From NCBI GenBank assembly GCA_026003215.1, contig BPGV01000001.1, positions 2,137,729-2,201,728 on the forward strand: 64,000 bases of DNA, given 5' to 3'. Below the pieces are notes generated by a model. That model searched no databases. It worked only from the letters and a program-made list of their open reading frames with translations, and had not been told where the DNA came from. The stretch comes from Bacteroidia bacterium (GTDB taxonomy: Bacteria; Bacteroidota; Bacteroidia; SpSt-205). Positions 18,566-27,030 of the stretch are shown here, piece by piece. How positions within the stretch are numbered: the first letter of the stretch is position 1; every line of letters begins with the position of its first letter. The position numbers and the translations under genes were made by a program.

Positions 18566-19804
18566 GTGGCAGAGCCCTTGCCGTATGAGATACGCACCAT
18601 AGAGGACTTGGTGCGTCTTTTGCAGACGGAGCCGCAGTGGGTGGAGCGGCTGCGTCAAATACTATTTACTAAGCAGCTTTTACAGCTGCCCGAGGTCTTA
18701 GAGCGCTACATTGCCGCTAACGAAGAGCGGATAGCTCAACTGGATGAGCTTCTGAGGGAGAGTCGGCAACGCTCGGCGCGGTTAGACGAACTTCAAGCGG
18801 AGAGTCACCAGCGCTTGGCGCGATTAGAGGAACTTCAGGCAGAGAATCAGCGGCTATTGGCAGCGAGTCAGCAGCGATTGGCATGGCTGGAAGAGCTACT
18901 GGCGGAGAGTCAGCAGCGGTTAGCCCGGCTGGAGGAGCTACAAGCGGAGAGTCAGCAGCGATTGGCGCGGTTAGAGGAGCTGCAGGCGGAGAGTCAGCAG
19001 CGGTTAGCCCGGCTGGAGGAGCTACAAGCGGAGAGTCAGCAGCGATTGGCGCGGTTAGAGGAGCTGCAGGCAGAAAGTCAGCAGCGGTTAGCCCGGCTGG
19101 AGGAGCTACAAGCGGAGAGTCAGCAGCGATTGGCGCGGTTAGAGGAGCTGCAGGCAGAGAGTCAGCAGCGGTTAGCCCGGCTGGAGGAGCTACAAGCAGC
19201 GAGTCAGCAACGATTGGCGCGGTTAGAGGAGTTATATGCTCAAGGTCAAGAGCGCCTGAATCGTTTAGAAGAGCTCCTCCTCCAAATGCAGCAGCGGCAA
19301 GATAGCTTTGAGGAGCGGCTGGATAACATGACCCGCATTCTCAATGAGCTGGCCGAGCGGGTCACTAAGTTGGAGATAGATGTGGCCTACCTCAAAGGCG
19401 GCTTTATGGAAATACGGGCGATGCTTCGGGCAGGGGCGCTCTTCGGCCGTAACCTACGCAAAGCCCGAGCCGTGGACATGGGCGAGCTGGCCGACCAGCT
19501 GTATGAAGCCATGGAGGCTGGTCGTATCACCGACGAAGACCTCTCTATCCTTCTGGAAACCGACCTTATCGTCCATGGCTTCTCGCGGGATAAAGAAGCC
19601 CGTCCTATGTACCTTACCGTAGAAGTTTCGTATGTCATAGATGAGTACGATGTGGAGCGAGCTGCAGCACGTGCCCGCCTCTTACAAAAGGCTCTCTCCG
19701 TGGATACCATCCCTGTAGTCATAGGTAATCGCCTCACCGCCGAGGCCCATAGCTTGTCCCAAACCTACAAAGCGCAGTGGATACTCGTCAAAAAACCTAC
19801 TTAA
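18566..19804 (+). CDS. Long coiled-coil protein with DUF3782/PD-(D/E)XK-like C-terminus
   Basis: A 412-residue protein in three parts. Residues 1-50 are a short helical head; about 50-265 are a continuous predicted coiled coil; about 270-412 are an alpha/beta domain with VTKLEIDVAYLKG, LVRAG-like helices and LTVEVSYVIDEYDVERA. The last part resembles the DUF3782/restriction-endonuclease-like family, seen mainly in cyanobacteria and thermophiles. That assignment is from memory of the family pattern, and nuclease activity is not shown. The coiled coil contains six identical 14-residue units (LEELQAESQQRLAR, residues 122-205) plus variants. Start GTG. The 3' end overlaps the convergent ubiA-like gene by 4 nt. 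Confidence 0.8.
   Translation: MAEPLPYEIRTIEDLVRLLQTEPQWVERLRQILFTKQLLQLPEVLERYIAANEERIAQLDELLRESRQRSARLDELQAESHQRLARLEELQAENQRLLAASQQRLAWLEELLAESQQRLARLEELQAESQQRLARLEELQAESQQRLARLEELQAESQQRLARLEELQAESQQRLARLEELQAESQQRLARLEELQAESQQRLARLEELQAASQQRLARLEELYAQGQERLNRLEELLLQMQQRQDSFEERLDNMTRILNELAERVTKLEIDVAYLKGGFMEIRAMLRAGALFGRNLRKARAVDMGELADQLYEAMEAGRITDEDLSILLETDLIVHGFSRDKEARPMYLTVEVSYVIDEYDVERAAARARLLQKALSVDTIPVVIGNRLTAEAHSLSQTYKAQWILVKKPT
18929..19222 (+). repeat. Seven tandem 42-bp units inside a coiled-coil gene
   Basis: Units of 42 bp begin at 18929, 18971, 19013, 19055, 19097, 19139 and 19181. They alternate between two synonymous-rich versions (ctggaggagctacaag... and ttagaggagctgcagg...), so the real period is 84 bp. 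The first six encode identical 14-residue peptides. This suggests recent expansion by unequal exchange of an 84-bp pair, always keeping frame. Confidence 0.9.
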
Positions 19805-20700
19805 AATCCCTCTACCCCCACGGCGCCTATTGCACATAATCCAAATACCACTGATGCTATCCCGTTATGCGTAAAGAAGGTACGGGTAATGCGTGAAATA
19901 TCTCGGCTTACCTGGTGCTGGCGTAGGACAAAAATCCCAAATCCAAGCCACCCAATCCCATAGAGGGCCCGAGCTAAAAGAGTGGAGTATAACATATAGC
20001 CCACGGCCGCCAGTAGGCTAATCGCCACATAATGATTCAGGCGCGCGATAAGCCGCGCTTTCGCTTCGCCTATGCGGGCTGGTAGGCTGTGGAGCCCTAC
20101 TGCCTGGTCAAAGGCCATGTCTTGAAGTGCATACAAAATATCAAATCCCCCTACCCATAAGAGCACGGCTATCCCTATCAGGACGGTGGACCAGGAAAAA
20201 TACCCTGTGACAGCCAAATAACTCCCCACAGGTGCCAGTCCTAAGGCTAACCCCAGCACATAATGCGATAAAGCCGTGAAGCGCTTGGTATAGGAATAAC
20301 CCAGCAAAACCCCGAGCGCCACTGGGGCTAAGATGCCACATAAAGGGTTGAGTAGCCAAGCCGCCAACATAAATACCCCACTGGCTATGAAGGTGAGCCA
20401 TAAAGCTTCCTGAGGGGACACGATGCCTCGGGGAATCTCTCTATCAGCGGTGCGGGGATTTTGGGCATCTATGTGGCGGTCAGCATACCTATTGAAAGCC
20501 ATCGCCGCGGTACGAGCGCTTACGACGGCTATTATGGCCCATAGCAACCGCCATGACCAATCTTGAGGTTGGACTTCCCGTATCCCCAAGGTCAGCCCCC
20601 ACAGCGCAAACGGTAGCGCAAACACAGAGTGAGCCAGCACCACTAAACGAGCATATTTCCCTACCACACAACAAAGGAAAATGATTTTCTTGGGCTCCAT
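19801..20700 (-). CDS. UbiA-family prenyltransferase
   Basis: Integral-membrane aromatic prenyltransferase of 299 residues with about eight predicted helices. The first Asp-rich motif is NRYADRHID and the second is YALQDMAFDQ, with FALPFALWG near the N-terminus. The closest group is 4-hydroxybenzoate polyprenyltransferase-like proteins. In Bacteroidota this type often serves menaquinone synthesis through the futalosine route (MqnP), which I infer but cannot prove here. TACCTTTT stands 4 nt before ATG 20700. Its 5' part is overlapped for 212 nt by the upstream nuclease-like reading frame. Confidence 0.88.
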   Translation of the reverse strand: MEPKKIIFLCCVVGKYARLVVLAHSVFALPFALWGLTLGIREVQPQDWSWRLLWAIIAVVSARTAAMAFNRYADRHIDAQNPRTADREIPRGIVSPQEALWLTFIASGVFMLAAWLLNPLCGILAPVALGVLLGYSYTKRFTALSHYVLGLALGLAPVGSYLAVTGYFSWSTVLIGIAVLLWVGGFDILYALQDMAFDQAVGLHSLPARIGEAKARLIARLNHYVAISLLAAVGYMLYSTLLARALYGIGWLGFGIFVLRQHQVSRDISRITRTFFTHNGIASVVFGLCAIGAVGVEGF

Positions 20701-21679
20701 AGAGAAAAGGTAGGGGGGCTGAGGGGATAAAGCGCTTTTTATCTGGCAGCGGATTCAGGAGACCTATTTCTCCGCAGCGGGGGTCAGGTAAGAGGGTGTC
20801 GGGTCCTTTTTCCTCAGGTAGATGCTCTTCTTGGGGCGGAGCAGGTAAAGGCGGACGGCCCGCTATGTGCCAAGCGGTATACCATAAGCTGGCCAATCGT
20901 TGGATAGCCCGACGAAGACGGGTCTCTACCATCCCTTCCAAAAGCGCATGATATACCGTGATAAACGCTTCCGAATAGGTGCGCACTGTCTGGGCACCGC
21001 GCGGACGATAGACATATTTGCGTTCGGGGCCGACTTTCTGTGTAGCTTCGCGTTCGGCCGCTAAGACGGTCTCCACCAAAGCATGGCTTTCGTGCACAAT
21101 CGCCCATATGGTATCTTTTACGCTGCGCCAGAGGCGGGCTCGGCCTACCCAATAGTCGTATCCGTCGCCAAACCGTTCAGGGATGACCGACTCCCACAGG
21201 CCGTGAATGCCGTACTGTCCTGTCAGTTGCCCATTGTAGTTAGCGGTGGTGTGGAGGGGAACATGGGCATCGCCCAAGTAGTGGCCTATTTCGGCGGAGA
21301 GTTTCAGGATGCGGGGGGCATCTTGGGCGCGGAAGGCTTCTACCAAGTCCCAAAAGGCTTTTTCCAAGTGCCACGGGAGGATTCCGTGTGCATTCAGGGT
21401 GTCTTGGGTGAGCAGGTGCACGGCTTCCTGCCAGCGACGGGGCAGTTCAGCTGGGTACCGATCCAGGTCTATATAGTGCCGGGGTGCTTCCCACGGAAAC
21501 GCCCCTCTACGTTCGTCCGGTTTGGTAGCTTGGCGCGTCAGGTATTCTATATGTGGGCGGTAAAAGGCAAAAAGTGTCTCTGGCAGCGCAAATACCGCCA
21601 GCCGGTTGATGCGCCGGTGGGCCCAAAAACCCCAAGCCCATGCTTGACTGGCTAAAAGGAGAAGCAGTAGGCCTCGCAC
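20489..21679 (-). CDS. Exported zinc-dependent nuclease/phospholipase C-like protein
   Basis: Resembles the S1/P1 nuclease-zinc phospholipase C fold found as a secreted protein in many Bacteroidota. After a short signal peptide (RGLLLLLLASQA) the mature chain begins near a Trp (WGFWAHRRINRLAV), as required for the trinuclear zinc site. Further ligands are in PRHYIDLDRY, IGHYLGDAHVPLHTT and GIHGLWES. The first start candidate is GTG 21679; TTG 21688 is also possible. The 5' end is antisense to the first 40 nt of the divergent glycosyltransferase. The last about 70 codons overlap the ubiA-like gene and are low-complexity, so the true C-terminus is uncertain. Confidence 0.78.
   Translation of the reverse strand: MRGLLLLLLASQAWAWGFWAHRRINRLAVFALPETLFAFYRPHIEYLTRQATKPDERRGAFPWEAPRHYIDLDRYPAELPRRWQEAVHLLTQDTLNAHGILPWHLEKAFWDLVEAFRAQDAPRILKLSAEIGHYLGDAHVPLHTTANYNGQLTGQYGIHGLWESVIPERFGDGYDYWVGRARLWRSVKDTIWAIVHESHALVETVLAAEREATQKVGPERKYVYRPRGAQTVRTYSEAFITVYHALLEGMVETRLRRAIQRLASLWYTAWHIAGRPPLPAPPQEEHLPEEKGPDTLLPDPRCGEIGLLNPLPDKKRFIPSAPLPFLYGAQENHFPLLCGREICSFSGAGSLCVCATVCAVGADLGDTGSPTSRLVMAVAMGHNSRRKRSYRGDGFQ
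20705..20712 (-). promoter_or_regulatory. -7 box (TACCTTTT) of the ubiA-like gene
   Basis: One mismatch at the last base of TAnnTTTG, 4 nt from ATG 20700. It lies inside the 3' coding part of the upstream gene. Confidence 0.45.
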
Positions 21680-22728
21680 CTCAAGCAATATACGCCATTT
21701 TTGCGATAGTAGCGCTGTATTGGTTTCTTTTGGGGCTGCGATGGCGTTTTTACCTGTGGAAGGAAAAGCTGGCGGAGCTTTCAGGCATTTCCTACCCACC
21801 GGTATCTATTCTGATTGCGGCACACAATGCGGCTCGTACCCTGCGTCCTCTTCTTTTGCAGCTTGAGGAGCAGCGGTACCCCGCCCTGTGGGAAGTTATC
21901 GTTGCAGCCGATAGGTGTACCGATGAAACGGAAGCCCTCCTCCAAGAAATGCAAGGACGCCTGCCCTTGCGGTATGTGGCTATAAAGGCGGTGCCTACGG
22001 GTTGGCAGCCCAAGAAGTATGCCCTTTGGCGGGCTTCCGCGCTGGCGCAGTATGCGTGGTGTGTGTGTATAGATGCAGATGTGGTTCTCTCGCTGGACTG
22101 GCTTCGGGGGGTAATGGGTGTGGCATCAGGCCATGTAGCGGTAATAGCGCCGGCTTGGCTTGTTTCAGGGGGAAGTTTAGGGGGCCGCTTGGCTGCGTAT
22201 GAAGCCGCGCTGGTCCAAGTAGAAGCCATAGGGCGTGCGGCATGGGGAAGGCCCTATATGGCTACGGGGCGGGGATGGGGGGTGCGACGGGCTTGGCTGC
22301 GGGCAGGGCTCTCCCCCTGGCGCACCGAACTCTCCGGCGATGATGATCTCACCTTCCAGCTTATCCCTCCTCGCCAAGTAAGCCTAAGTTCGGCGGCTAC
22401 TTTCTCACCGGCGCCTGCCTCTTTCCGCGAGGCCTTTCACCGTAAATGGCGCCACCTCCAGACGGCTCGTCACTTCTCGCTGGGCCTCCGACTCTCGTTG
22501 GCGTGTATCCCTCTACTCCAAGCCGTAGGGGGGATAAGTGTGGTGGCTTTGGCTCCTATGGCTTGGCCGGCGCTTCTGATACCTCCCTTGGCTAAGGGGA
22601 TCGCCTTGTACCTCTTCCGAGCGCCCGGAGCTGCGGTGGCCCTATGGGCAGATTGGATTCTACTGCTCCTTCAAGCCCTCTATCCTTTGGGCGTTTATCT
22701 CCGGAAAGCCCGCTGGTCTTTCCCTTAG
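21640..22728 (+). CDS. Membrane-associated GT2 glycosyltransferase
   Basis: Family 2 glycosyltransferase of 362 residues. One N-terminal membrane helix (AIYAIFAIVALYWFLLGL) is followed by the GT-A domain with VSILIAAHNAARTLRPLL, VIVAADRCTDETE, a DAD motif in CIDADVVLS, and GDDDLTFQL as the catalytic-loop acidic patch. Two or three C-terminal membrane helices follow. It probably builds a glycan or glycolipid on the cytoplasmic membrane; the acceptor is unknown. The first 40 nt overlap, antisense, the start of the nuclease-like gene. Confidence 0.88.
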   Translation: MLDWLKGEAVGLAPQAIYAIFAIVALYWFLLGLRWRFYLWKEKLAELSGISYPPVSILIAAHNAARTLRPLLLQLEEQRYPALWEVIVAADRCTDETEALLQEMQGRLPLRYVAIKAVPTGWQPKKYALWRASALAQYAWCVCIDADVVLSLDWLRGVMGVASGHVAVIAPAWLVSGGSLGGRLAAYEAALVQVEAIGRAAWGRPYMATGRGWGVRRAWLRAGLSPWRTELSGDDDLTFQLIPPRQVSLSSAATFSPAPASFREAFHRKWRHLQTARHFSLGLRLSLACIPLLQAVGGISVVALAPMAWPALLIPPLAKGIALYLFRAPGAAVALWADWILLLLQALYPLGVYLRKARWSFP

Positions 22729-22734
22729 ATGGCC

Positions 22735-22742
22735 TATCTTTG
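22735..22742 (+). promoter_or_regulatory. -7 box (TATCTTTG) of the sigma factor gene
   Basis: Perfect TAnnTTTG with an 11-nt leader before ATG 22754. Confidence 0.5.
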
Positions 22743-22753
22743 TTATAGCTGCC

Positions 22754-23389
22754 ATGCTTTCTCACCTCTCTGATGAAGAGTTAGTCACGGCCTATCAACA
22801 AAATTCCTCCATGGCTGATGAGGCCTACAATGAGCTGATAAATCGCTATTATATGTATGTCATCCAGAGCTCTCGCTCTACGCTCTACAGGCATAGTAAC
22901 GCCCGTATTTTTCAAGAAGGATTAGATACGCTGGCCCGGGATATTGCCCATGATTTCATGGTAGAGCAAATGCCCCGGGTACTTAGCGCTTACATACCCC
23001 AGAAAAGTAGCCTTAAGACTTGGATTAACCGATGCGTTTCTAACTTCACTATCAGTGCCCTCCGCCGCAGAGAAAATGTACAAAGCTTTGAAGTAGAGGA
23101 TGAAGAGTGGAAAAGTTTTTACATAATCAAAGATGTGTTAGGTGAGGACCTCCATGATAGAGTGCATGACTTAAGAGATATTCAGGCGGTTATTGTTAAA
23201 TATGTGGAAGCTTTGCCTGACCACTATCGCCGGCCGATAGAGCTGCGGTTTTGGCATGAAATGAGTATAGAAGAAATAGCTAAGGCGCTTCGGCTGCCGG
23301 TGGGTACAATTAAGTCGCAACTCAGTCGGGCGATTACCCTCCTGCGACAGCGTCTGAGCGCCGAAGGCCTGGACCAAGAGCTACGCTGA
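22754..23389 (+). CDS. RNA polymerase sigma-70 family factor, ECF-like
   Basis: Alternative sigma factor of 211 residues. Region 2 spans about 5-95 (DEAYNELINRYYMYVIQSS...). Region 4 spans about 150-205 with the helix-turn-helix MSIEEIAKALRLPVGTIKSQLSRAITLLRQRL. There is no anti-sigma gene beside it. It shares a transcriptional direction with the GH3 gene 26 nt downstream. Regulon unknown. Confidence 0.9.
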   Translation: MLSHLSDEELVTAYQQNSSMADEAYNELINRYYMYVIQSSRSTLYRHSNARIFQEGLDTLARDIAHDFMVEQMPRVLSAYIPQKSSLKTWINRCVSNFTISALRRRENVQSFEVEDEEWKSFYIIKDVLGEDLHDRVHDLRDIQAVIVKYVEALPDHYRRPIELRFWHEMSIEEIAKALRLPVGTIKSQLSRAITLLRQRLSAEGLDQELR

Positions 23390-23415
23390 GCGGCTTTTCT
23401 CCATATTTGCCGAAG

Positions 23416-24972
23416 ATGACCGGTGGGCCGCGTACCCCTTTCTGGCTAAGTCCCTTATATGCGCTCTTACGGCTGCCTTATAACCGGGTGCGTTCTATAC
23501 GACAGGCGCCCTTCTTGGCCCAACAAAAATGGTTTCGCTATCTCCTCCGGCGAGGCAGTAGTACCGCTTACGGTCGTACCGTAGGGTTGGCCCCCCACCT
23601 CTCCTATGCAGACTTCCAAAAGCGGGTGCCTATCGTCTCTTACGAGGAGCTTTACCCCTGCATTGAACAAGCGCTGCGGGGCGAAGAAAATATACTTTGG
23701 CCTGGGCAAGTGCGCTGGTTTGCCAAATCTTCAGGGACGACCAACGACCGTAGTAAATTTATTCCTATAACTCGGGAAAGTTTGCACTATACACACTTTC
23801 GCGCGGCCCGGGATATGTTTGCCACCTATCTGGTGCTGTATAGAGGGCAGACGCAGCTACTCCAAGGTAAGATTATAAGCATTGGTGGGAGCCATCAGAT
23901 AAGCCCGCTCGGTGCCCATGCGCGGGCAGGAGACCTCAGCGCCGTACTGCTGGCCAATATGCCGCGCTTTTACCGCTTTTTTCGGGCGCCCTCGTTGGAG
24001 ATCGCCCTTTTGCCCCACTGGGAAGAAAAGGTTCCTCGTATGGCTCAAGCCCTCTTGCGCGAGCGTACTTCTATCGTGGGCCTTGCGGGTGTGCCTACCT
24101 GGACAGTTGTTCTTTTTGATGAGCTGCTCCGACGCACAGGCGCAGCCCATATCTTGGAAGTATTCCCGCGTTTTGAGGTCTTTTTCCACGGCGCTGTGAG
24201 CTTTACCCCGTATGAAGCACTCTTCCAAAAATACCTGCCCGCGCCTTATATCCGCTACATGGAAGTATATAACGCTTCCGAGGGGTTTTTTGCCTTTCAG
24301 GATACCTCCAAATATAAAGATATGCTCTTGCTCACAGACCATGGAGTATTTTATGAGTTTATCCCCTTCGCTTCGTGGGAACGCGGATATTTAGAGGCTA
24401 TTCCTTTAGAAGAAGTACAAGTGGGGGAAACCTATGCTTTAGTGATTACCACTGTGGGAGGGCTGTGGCGGTATCTGATTGGCGATACGGTACGATTTGT
24501 GCAGAAGGACCCCTATAGGCTGCGGATCGTAGGGCGTACGCGTCATTATATCAATGCTTTTGGCGAGGAGGTGATGGTAGAGCAGGCCGAAGCGGCTATA
24601 CGTGAGGCGTGCGCGGCGACAGGGGCGCAGATACAAGATTTTACCGTGGCGCCCATTTACTTGCAGGCAGGGCAGCGCGGCGCCCATCAGTGGCTAATAG
24701 AGTTTATTCAGCTGCCGCAGGACATGGACCAGTTTGTGACTGTTTTAGATACGACCTTGAAGCGGCTTAACTCTGACTACGAGGCTAAGCGTGAAGGGGA
24801 TTTAGCGCTGGGGCCTCCACGAGTAGTGGCCCTTCCCCTGGGTACTTTCCATCGCTGGCTCAAAAACAAAGGACGCCTGGGGGGGCAAAACAAGGTGCCT
24901 CGGCTTTCTAACGACCGTACCTATGTGGAGGAAATATTGGCTTTGGGGACTGGCACTGCTACTAAGTTGTAA
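23416..24972 (+). CDS. GH3 family acyl-adenylating protein
   Basis: A 518-residue member of the GH3 family, which in plants conjugates amino acids to acyl substrates through an adenylate. The bacterial role is not established. Visible motifs: the ATP-binding SSGTTNDRSKFIPIT (about 105-120), YNASEGFFAFQD, and YRLRIVGRTRHYINAFGEEV before the C-terminal domain. ATG 23416 is preferred over TTG 23407, which falls in a CATATTTG -7-like box ending 6 nt upstream of the ATG. The 3' end overlaps the next gene by 50 nt, indicating an operon. Confidence 0.9.
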   Translation: MTGGPRTPFWLSPLYALLRLPYNRVRSIRQAPFLAQQKWFRYLLRRGSSTAYGRTVGLAPHLSYADFQKRVPIVSYEELYPCIEQALRGEENILWPGQVRWFAKSSGTTNDRSKFIPITRESLHYTHFRAARDMFATYLVLYRGQTQLLQGKIISIGGSHQISPLGAHARAGDLSAVLLANMPRFYRFFRAPSLEIALLPHWEEKVPRMAQALLRERTSIVGLAGVPTWTVVLFDELLRRTGAAHILEVFPRFEVFFHGAVSFTPYEALFQKYLPAPYIRYMEVYNASEGFFAFQDTSKYKDMLLLTDHGVFYEFIPFASWERGYLEAIPLEEVQVGETYALVITTVGGLWRYLIGDTVRFVQKDPYRLRIVGRTRHYINAFGEEVMVEQAEAAIREACAATGAQIQDFTVAPIYLQAGQRGAHQWLIEFIQLPQDMDQFVTVLDTTLKRLNSDYEAKREGDLALGPPRVVALPLGTFHRWLKNKGRLGGQNKVPRLSNDRTYVEEILALGTGTATKL

Positions 24973-25237
24973 CACCACATCGCCTGCTCCCCCTATCCCC
25001 GAAGAAAAGCTCTTACCCATGGTGCGCGACTGGTATGCTTTTAGGGCCAGCCTCCAAGCCCAAAATAGGCCTCCCCCCGTCACTGATAGTTTGATGCAGC
25101 TGTATACAGCTCAGCTCCTCAGACAGAACCATATATCGCCTGCTGAGTGGGATAGCCTCAAAAGTTATTTCGTTCAATATCCGAATGCTTGGAAAAACCT
25201 CTTAGAGCAAGCGCTCCAATCTCCTCCCTCTCCCTGA
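24923..25237 (+). CDS. DUF4296-type small lipoprotein
   Basis: A 104-residue protein with a lipoprotein signal: hydrophobic WLWGLALLL followed by the lipobox LLSC (Cys at 16). The mature part has PIPEEKLLPMVRDWY and a TDSLMQLYTAQLLRQNHISPAEWDSLKSYF-like stretch, read here in parts, which matches the Bacteroidota DUF4296 pattern. Function unknown; predicted to sit in the envelope. It overlaps GH3 by 50 nt and converges on the YbjN gene with a 2-nt gap. Confidence 0.75.
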   Translation: MWRKYWLWGLALLLSCNTTSPAPPIPEEKLLPMVRDWYAFRASLQAQNRPPPVTDSLMQLYTAQLLRQNHISPAEWDSLKSYFVQYPNAWKNLLEQALQSPPSP

Positions 25238-25239
25238 GA

Positions 25240-25719
25240 TTAGTTGAGACTGAAAAACCCGGGAAGCTGTTTTTTGATTTCTTCTAAGAAGTCTTTCTCT
25301 TGGTGTGTGATATGCAAAAGAAACTGGGCAGTTCCCATAAAAAGGTGGTGGAGCGTCTGCTCTAATAAACGCTGAGAAAAGCCCGGCTCCAGATCTAAGT
25401 GAAAGTCTCCGAAAAAGTGGTTGTTTTGCCAGTATATACGAGGCCAGCGTCGTTGAGCGTTCCAGCTGTTAGCTATTTGGAGAGCTTCTGCTTCATTGGG
25501 CAGGGGGGGGATTTCTTCAAATCGTATCATGACGGTAAGGAGTTCGCCTAAGGTCCCTTGACGCATCAGCACGATGTGAGCTCTGCCCGGAAGGTGGTCG
25601 AAAGCGAAGATGAGATGAAAGTCGCCGTCTTCATCTACGGCGTGCTTGAGGTGCCGTTTCTGTAAGAAGCGGCTGATACCTTGGCTGATTTTTTCTGAGA
25701 TGGTCGGCTTTTCTTTCAT
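25240..25719 (-). CDS. YbjN domain protein, cytoplasmic
   Basis: A 159-residue protein of the YbjN family, whose fold resembles type III secretion chaperones. It shows HAVDEDGDFHLIF, EALQIANSWNAQRRWPRIY and a final helix pair. There is no signal peptide, unlike the four YbjN-like exported proteins at 36.0-43.3 kb. The gene stands alone on the minus strand and has no obvious -7 box. Role unknown; the family is loosely linked with stress and motility regulation in enterobacteria. Confidence 0.8.
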   Translation of the reverse strand: MKEKPTISEKISQGISRFLQKRHLKHAVDEDGDFHLIFAFDHLPGRAHIVLMRQGTLGELLTVMIRFEEIPPLPNEAEALQIANSWNAQRRWPRIYWQNNHFFGDFHLDLEPGFSQRLLEQTLHHLFMGTAQFLLHITHQEKDFLEEIKKQLPGFFSLN

Positions 25720-25827
25720 ACGTAGGGCAGTTTAGATGAAGCTGGGCTTGTTCCTTGCTCAGGGCTAAGGGTACCACCCGAGCCTCATAGTCAAATATAC
25801 GAAGAAATCCGGTCTTGGTGTTGCACC

Positions 25828-27030
25828 TTAGTCTATACGAGGGGGGATAAACCACAGTTCTCGGAAAAGCACCGCCACACTTACTTGGGTGTAGCGTTCG
25901 GCGACTTGGGGGTGGGGAAGCCAGCCTTGTTCTATGCTCAGAAATACTACATTTGGGGAGCGGGGAAACTGCCATCCTATACCGGCGGTGAGCGCATAAC
26001 TCGTAAGGTTGGCGTAGGGCATGGTACCTATCCAGCCCCCTGCCTGATAGCGAAACCGCTTGTAAAAGGCCGGGCTGCGGGGGTCAGGCACCCATTCCCC
26101 GCCTATTCGCACCTCCCAGGTCGGGTGCGCGGGGGCTGAGGGGAGGCCAGGGCCTGTCCATGGTGCTGGGGCCGGGGTATAGCGCCCTTCGGCCCCTATG
26201 CTCCCCCGAGGGAAGCCTATCATCAGACCCGCTCCCAGCATGCCTGCATAGGACCATTTGTCCTGCTGGAGGGCAAAAGTGTCTATCAGGATATTTGTTA
26301 GAGAGAAGTTTTTTTGGAGGGTATAGAGGATTTCTCGGCGGAGCGGGGTGGAGAGGGCATAGCTTAGGCTTAGTTGCCAGGCGGTAGAGCCTAAAGTATC
26401 CTGCCAGAGGAGTCCAAGGCGGTGTTGGGTGCCATATAGACGACTCTGGGTGATTAGATAATCCGGGTAAGTCTGGGTGGAGGAGAGGAGGTTACGTTGG
26501 CGGTCATAGCTGCCCCACAGATACCCGAAGTGATAGCCTAAGGCGAGGGCCTTCCACCGAAAAGCCAGTTGGGCATACGCTTGGGTAAGTAGGCCTTCGG
26601 CTTTTTCCGAAAAAGTAAAGGGGACTGGAGTGGATTGGCTTAAGGAGCTTTGATATCCCTGCAGGGCTTGGGGCATGAGACCTATGGAGAAGCCCCAACC
26701 TTTCCCTCGGGCGAAGCTGAGTTGGAGGCTTTGGAGCCCCCCTGTGCCAAAGTAGGCTTTTTGGGTAGGGGTCGTGAGGATAGCTCGGCGGCCCCAGCCA
26801 CTGAAATCGGCTTCCATAGCGGTGAGGTGGGCACTGTGGGCGGGCTGTTCTGGCAGCGGCGTCTGAAAGCCTATCAGGCTGAGGCGTCCCATGCCTAAAC
26901 CCGCCCCACTGCTGGTGCGGTGGGGCAGGCCTATCCCGTACCCGCTGTGCGGATTGAAGGTAAGCTGTGCCCAGAGGGGGGTTAGCCACCAGAGGCTGAA
27001 CCGTCGTGTAAGTAATGCCACCAAAGCCAC
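25828..27030 (-). CDS. Exported outer-membrane beta-barrel protein next to coaX
   Basis: About 400 residues: a signal-like start (LLTRRFSLWWLTPLWA, cleavage near WAQ) followed by many alternating strands such as WGFSIGLMPQAL and WKALALGYHFGYLWGSY, and a C-terminal aromatic strand (VSVAVLFRELWFIP). It resembles FadL- or porin-like barrels that often lie downstream of coaX in Bacteroidota. GTG 27030 is the likely start, inside the coaX 3' end by 49 nt; GTG 27021 is possible. Substrate unknown. Confidence 0.7.
   Translation of the reverse strand: MALVALLTRRFSLWWLTPLWAQLTFNPHSGYGIGLPHRTSSGAGLGMGRLSLIGFQTPLPEQPAHSAHLTAMEADFSGWGRRAILTTPTQKAYFGTGGLQSLQLSFARGKGWGFSIGLMPQALQGYQSSLSQSTPVPFTFSEKAEGLLTQAYAQLAFRWKALALGYHFGYLWGSYDRQRNLLSSTQTYPDYLITQSRLYGTQHRLGLLWQDTLGSTAWQLSLSYALSTPLRREILYTLQKNFSLTNILIDTFALQQDKWSYAGMLGAGLMIGFPRGSIGAEGRYTPAPAPWTGPGLPSAPAHPTWEVRIGGEWVPDPRSPAFYKRFRYQAGGWIGTMPYANLTSYALTAGIGWQFPRSPNVVFLSIEQGWLPHPQVAERYTQVSVAVLFRELWFIPPRID

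Noticed and set aside
18929-19222. Possible CRISPR array
   Set aside because: The units are contiguous 42-bp repeats in a coding frame without spacers.
18883-19305. 140-residue repeat-rich reading frame inside the coiled-coil gene
   Set aside because: It is a shifted frame through the 42-bp repeats; the coiled-coil frame has family similarity at its C-terminus and a start with a promoter box.
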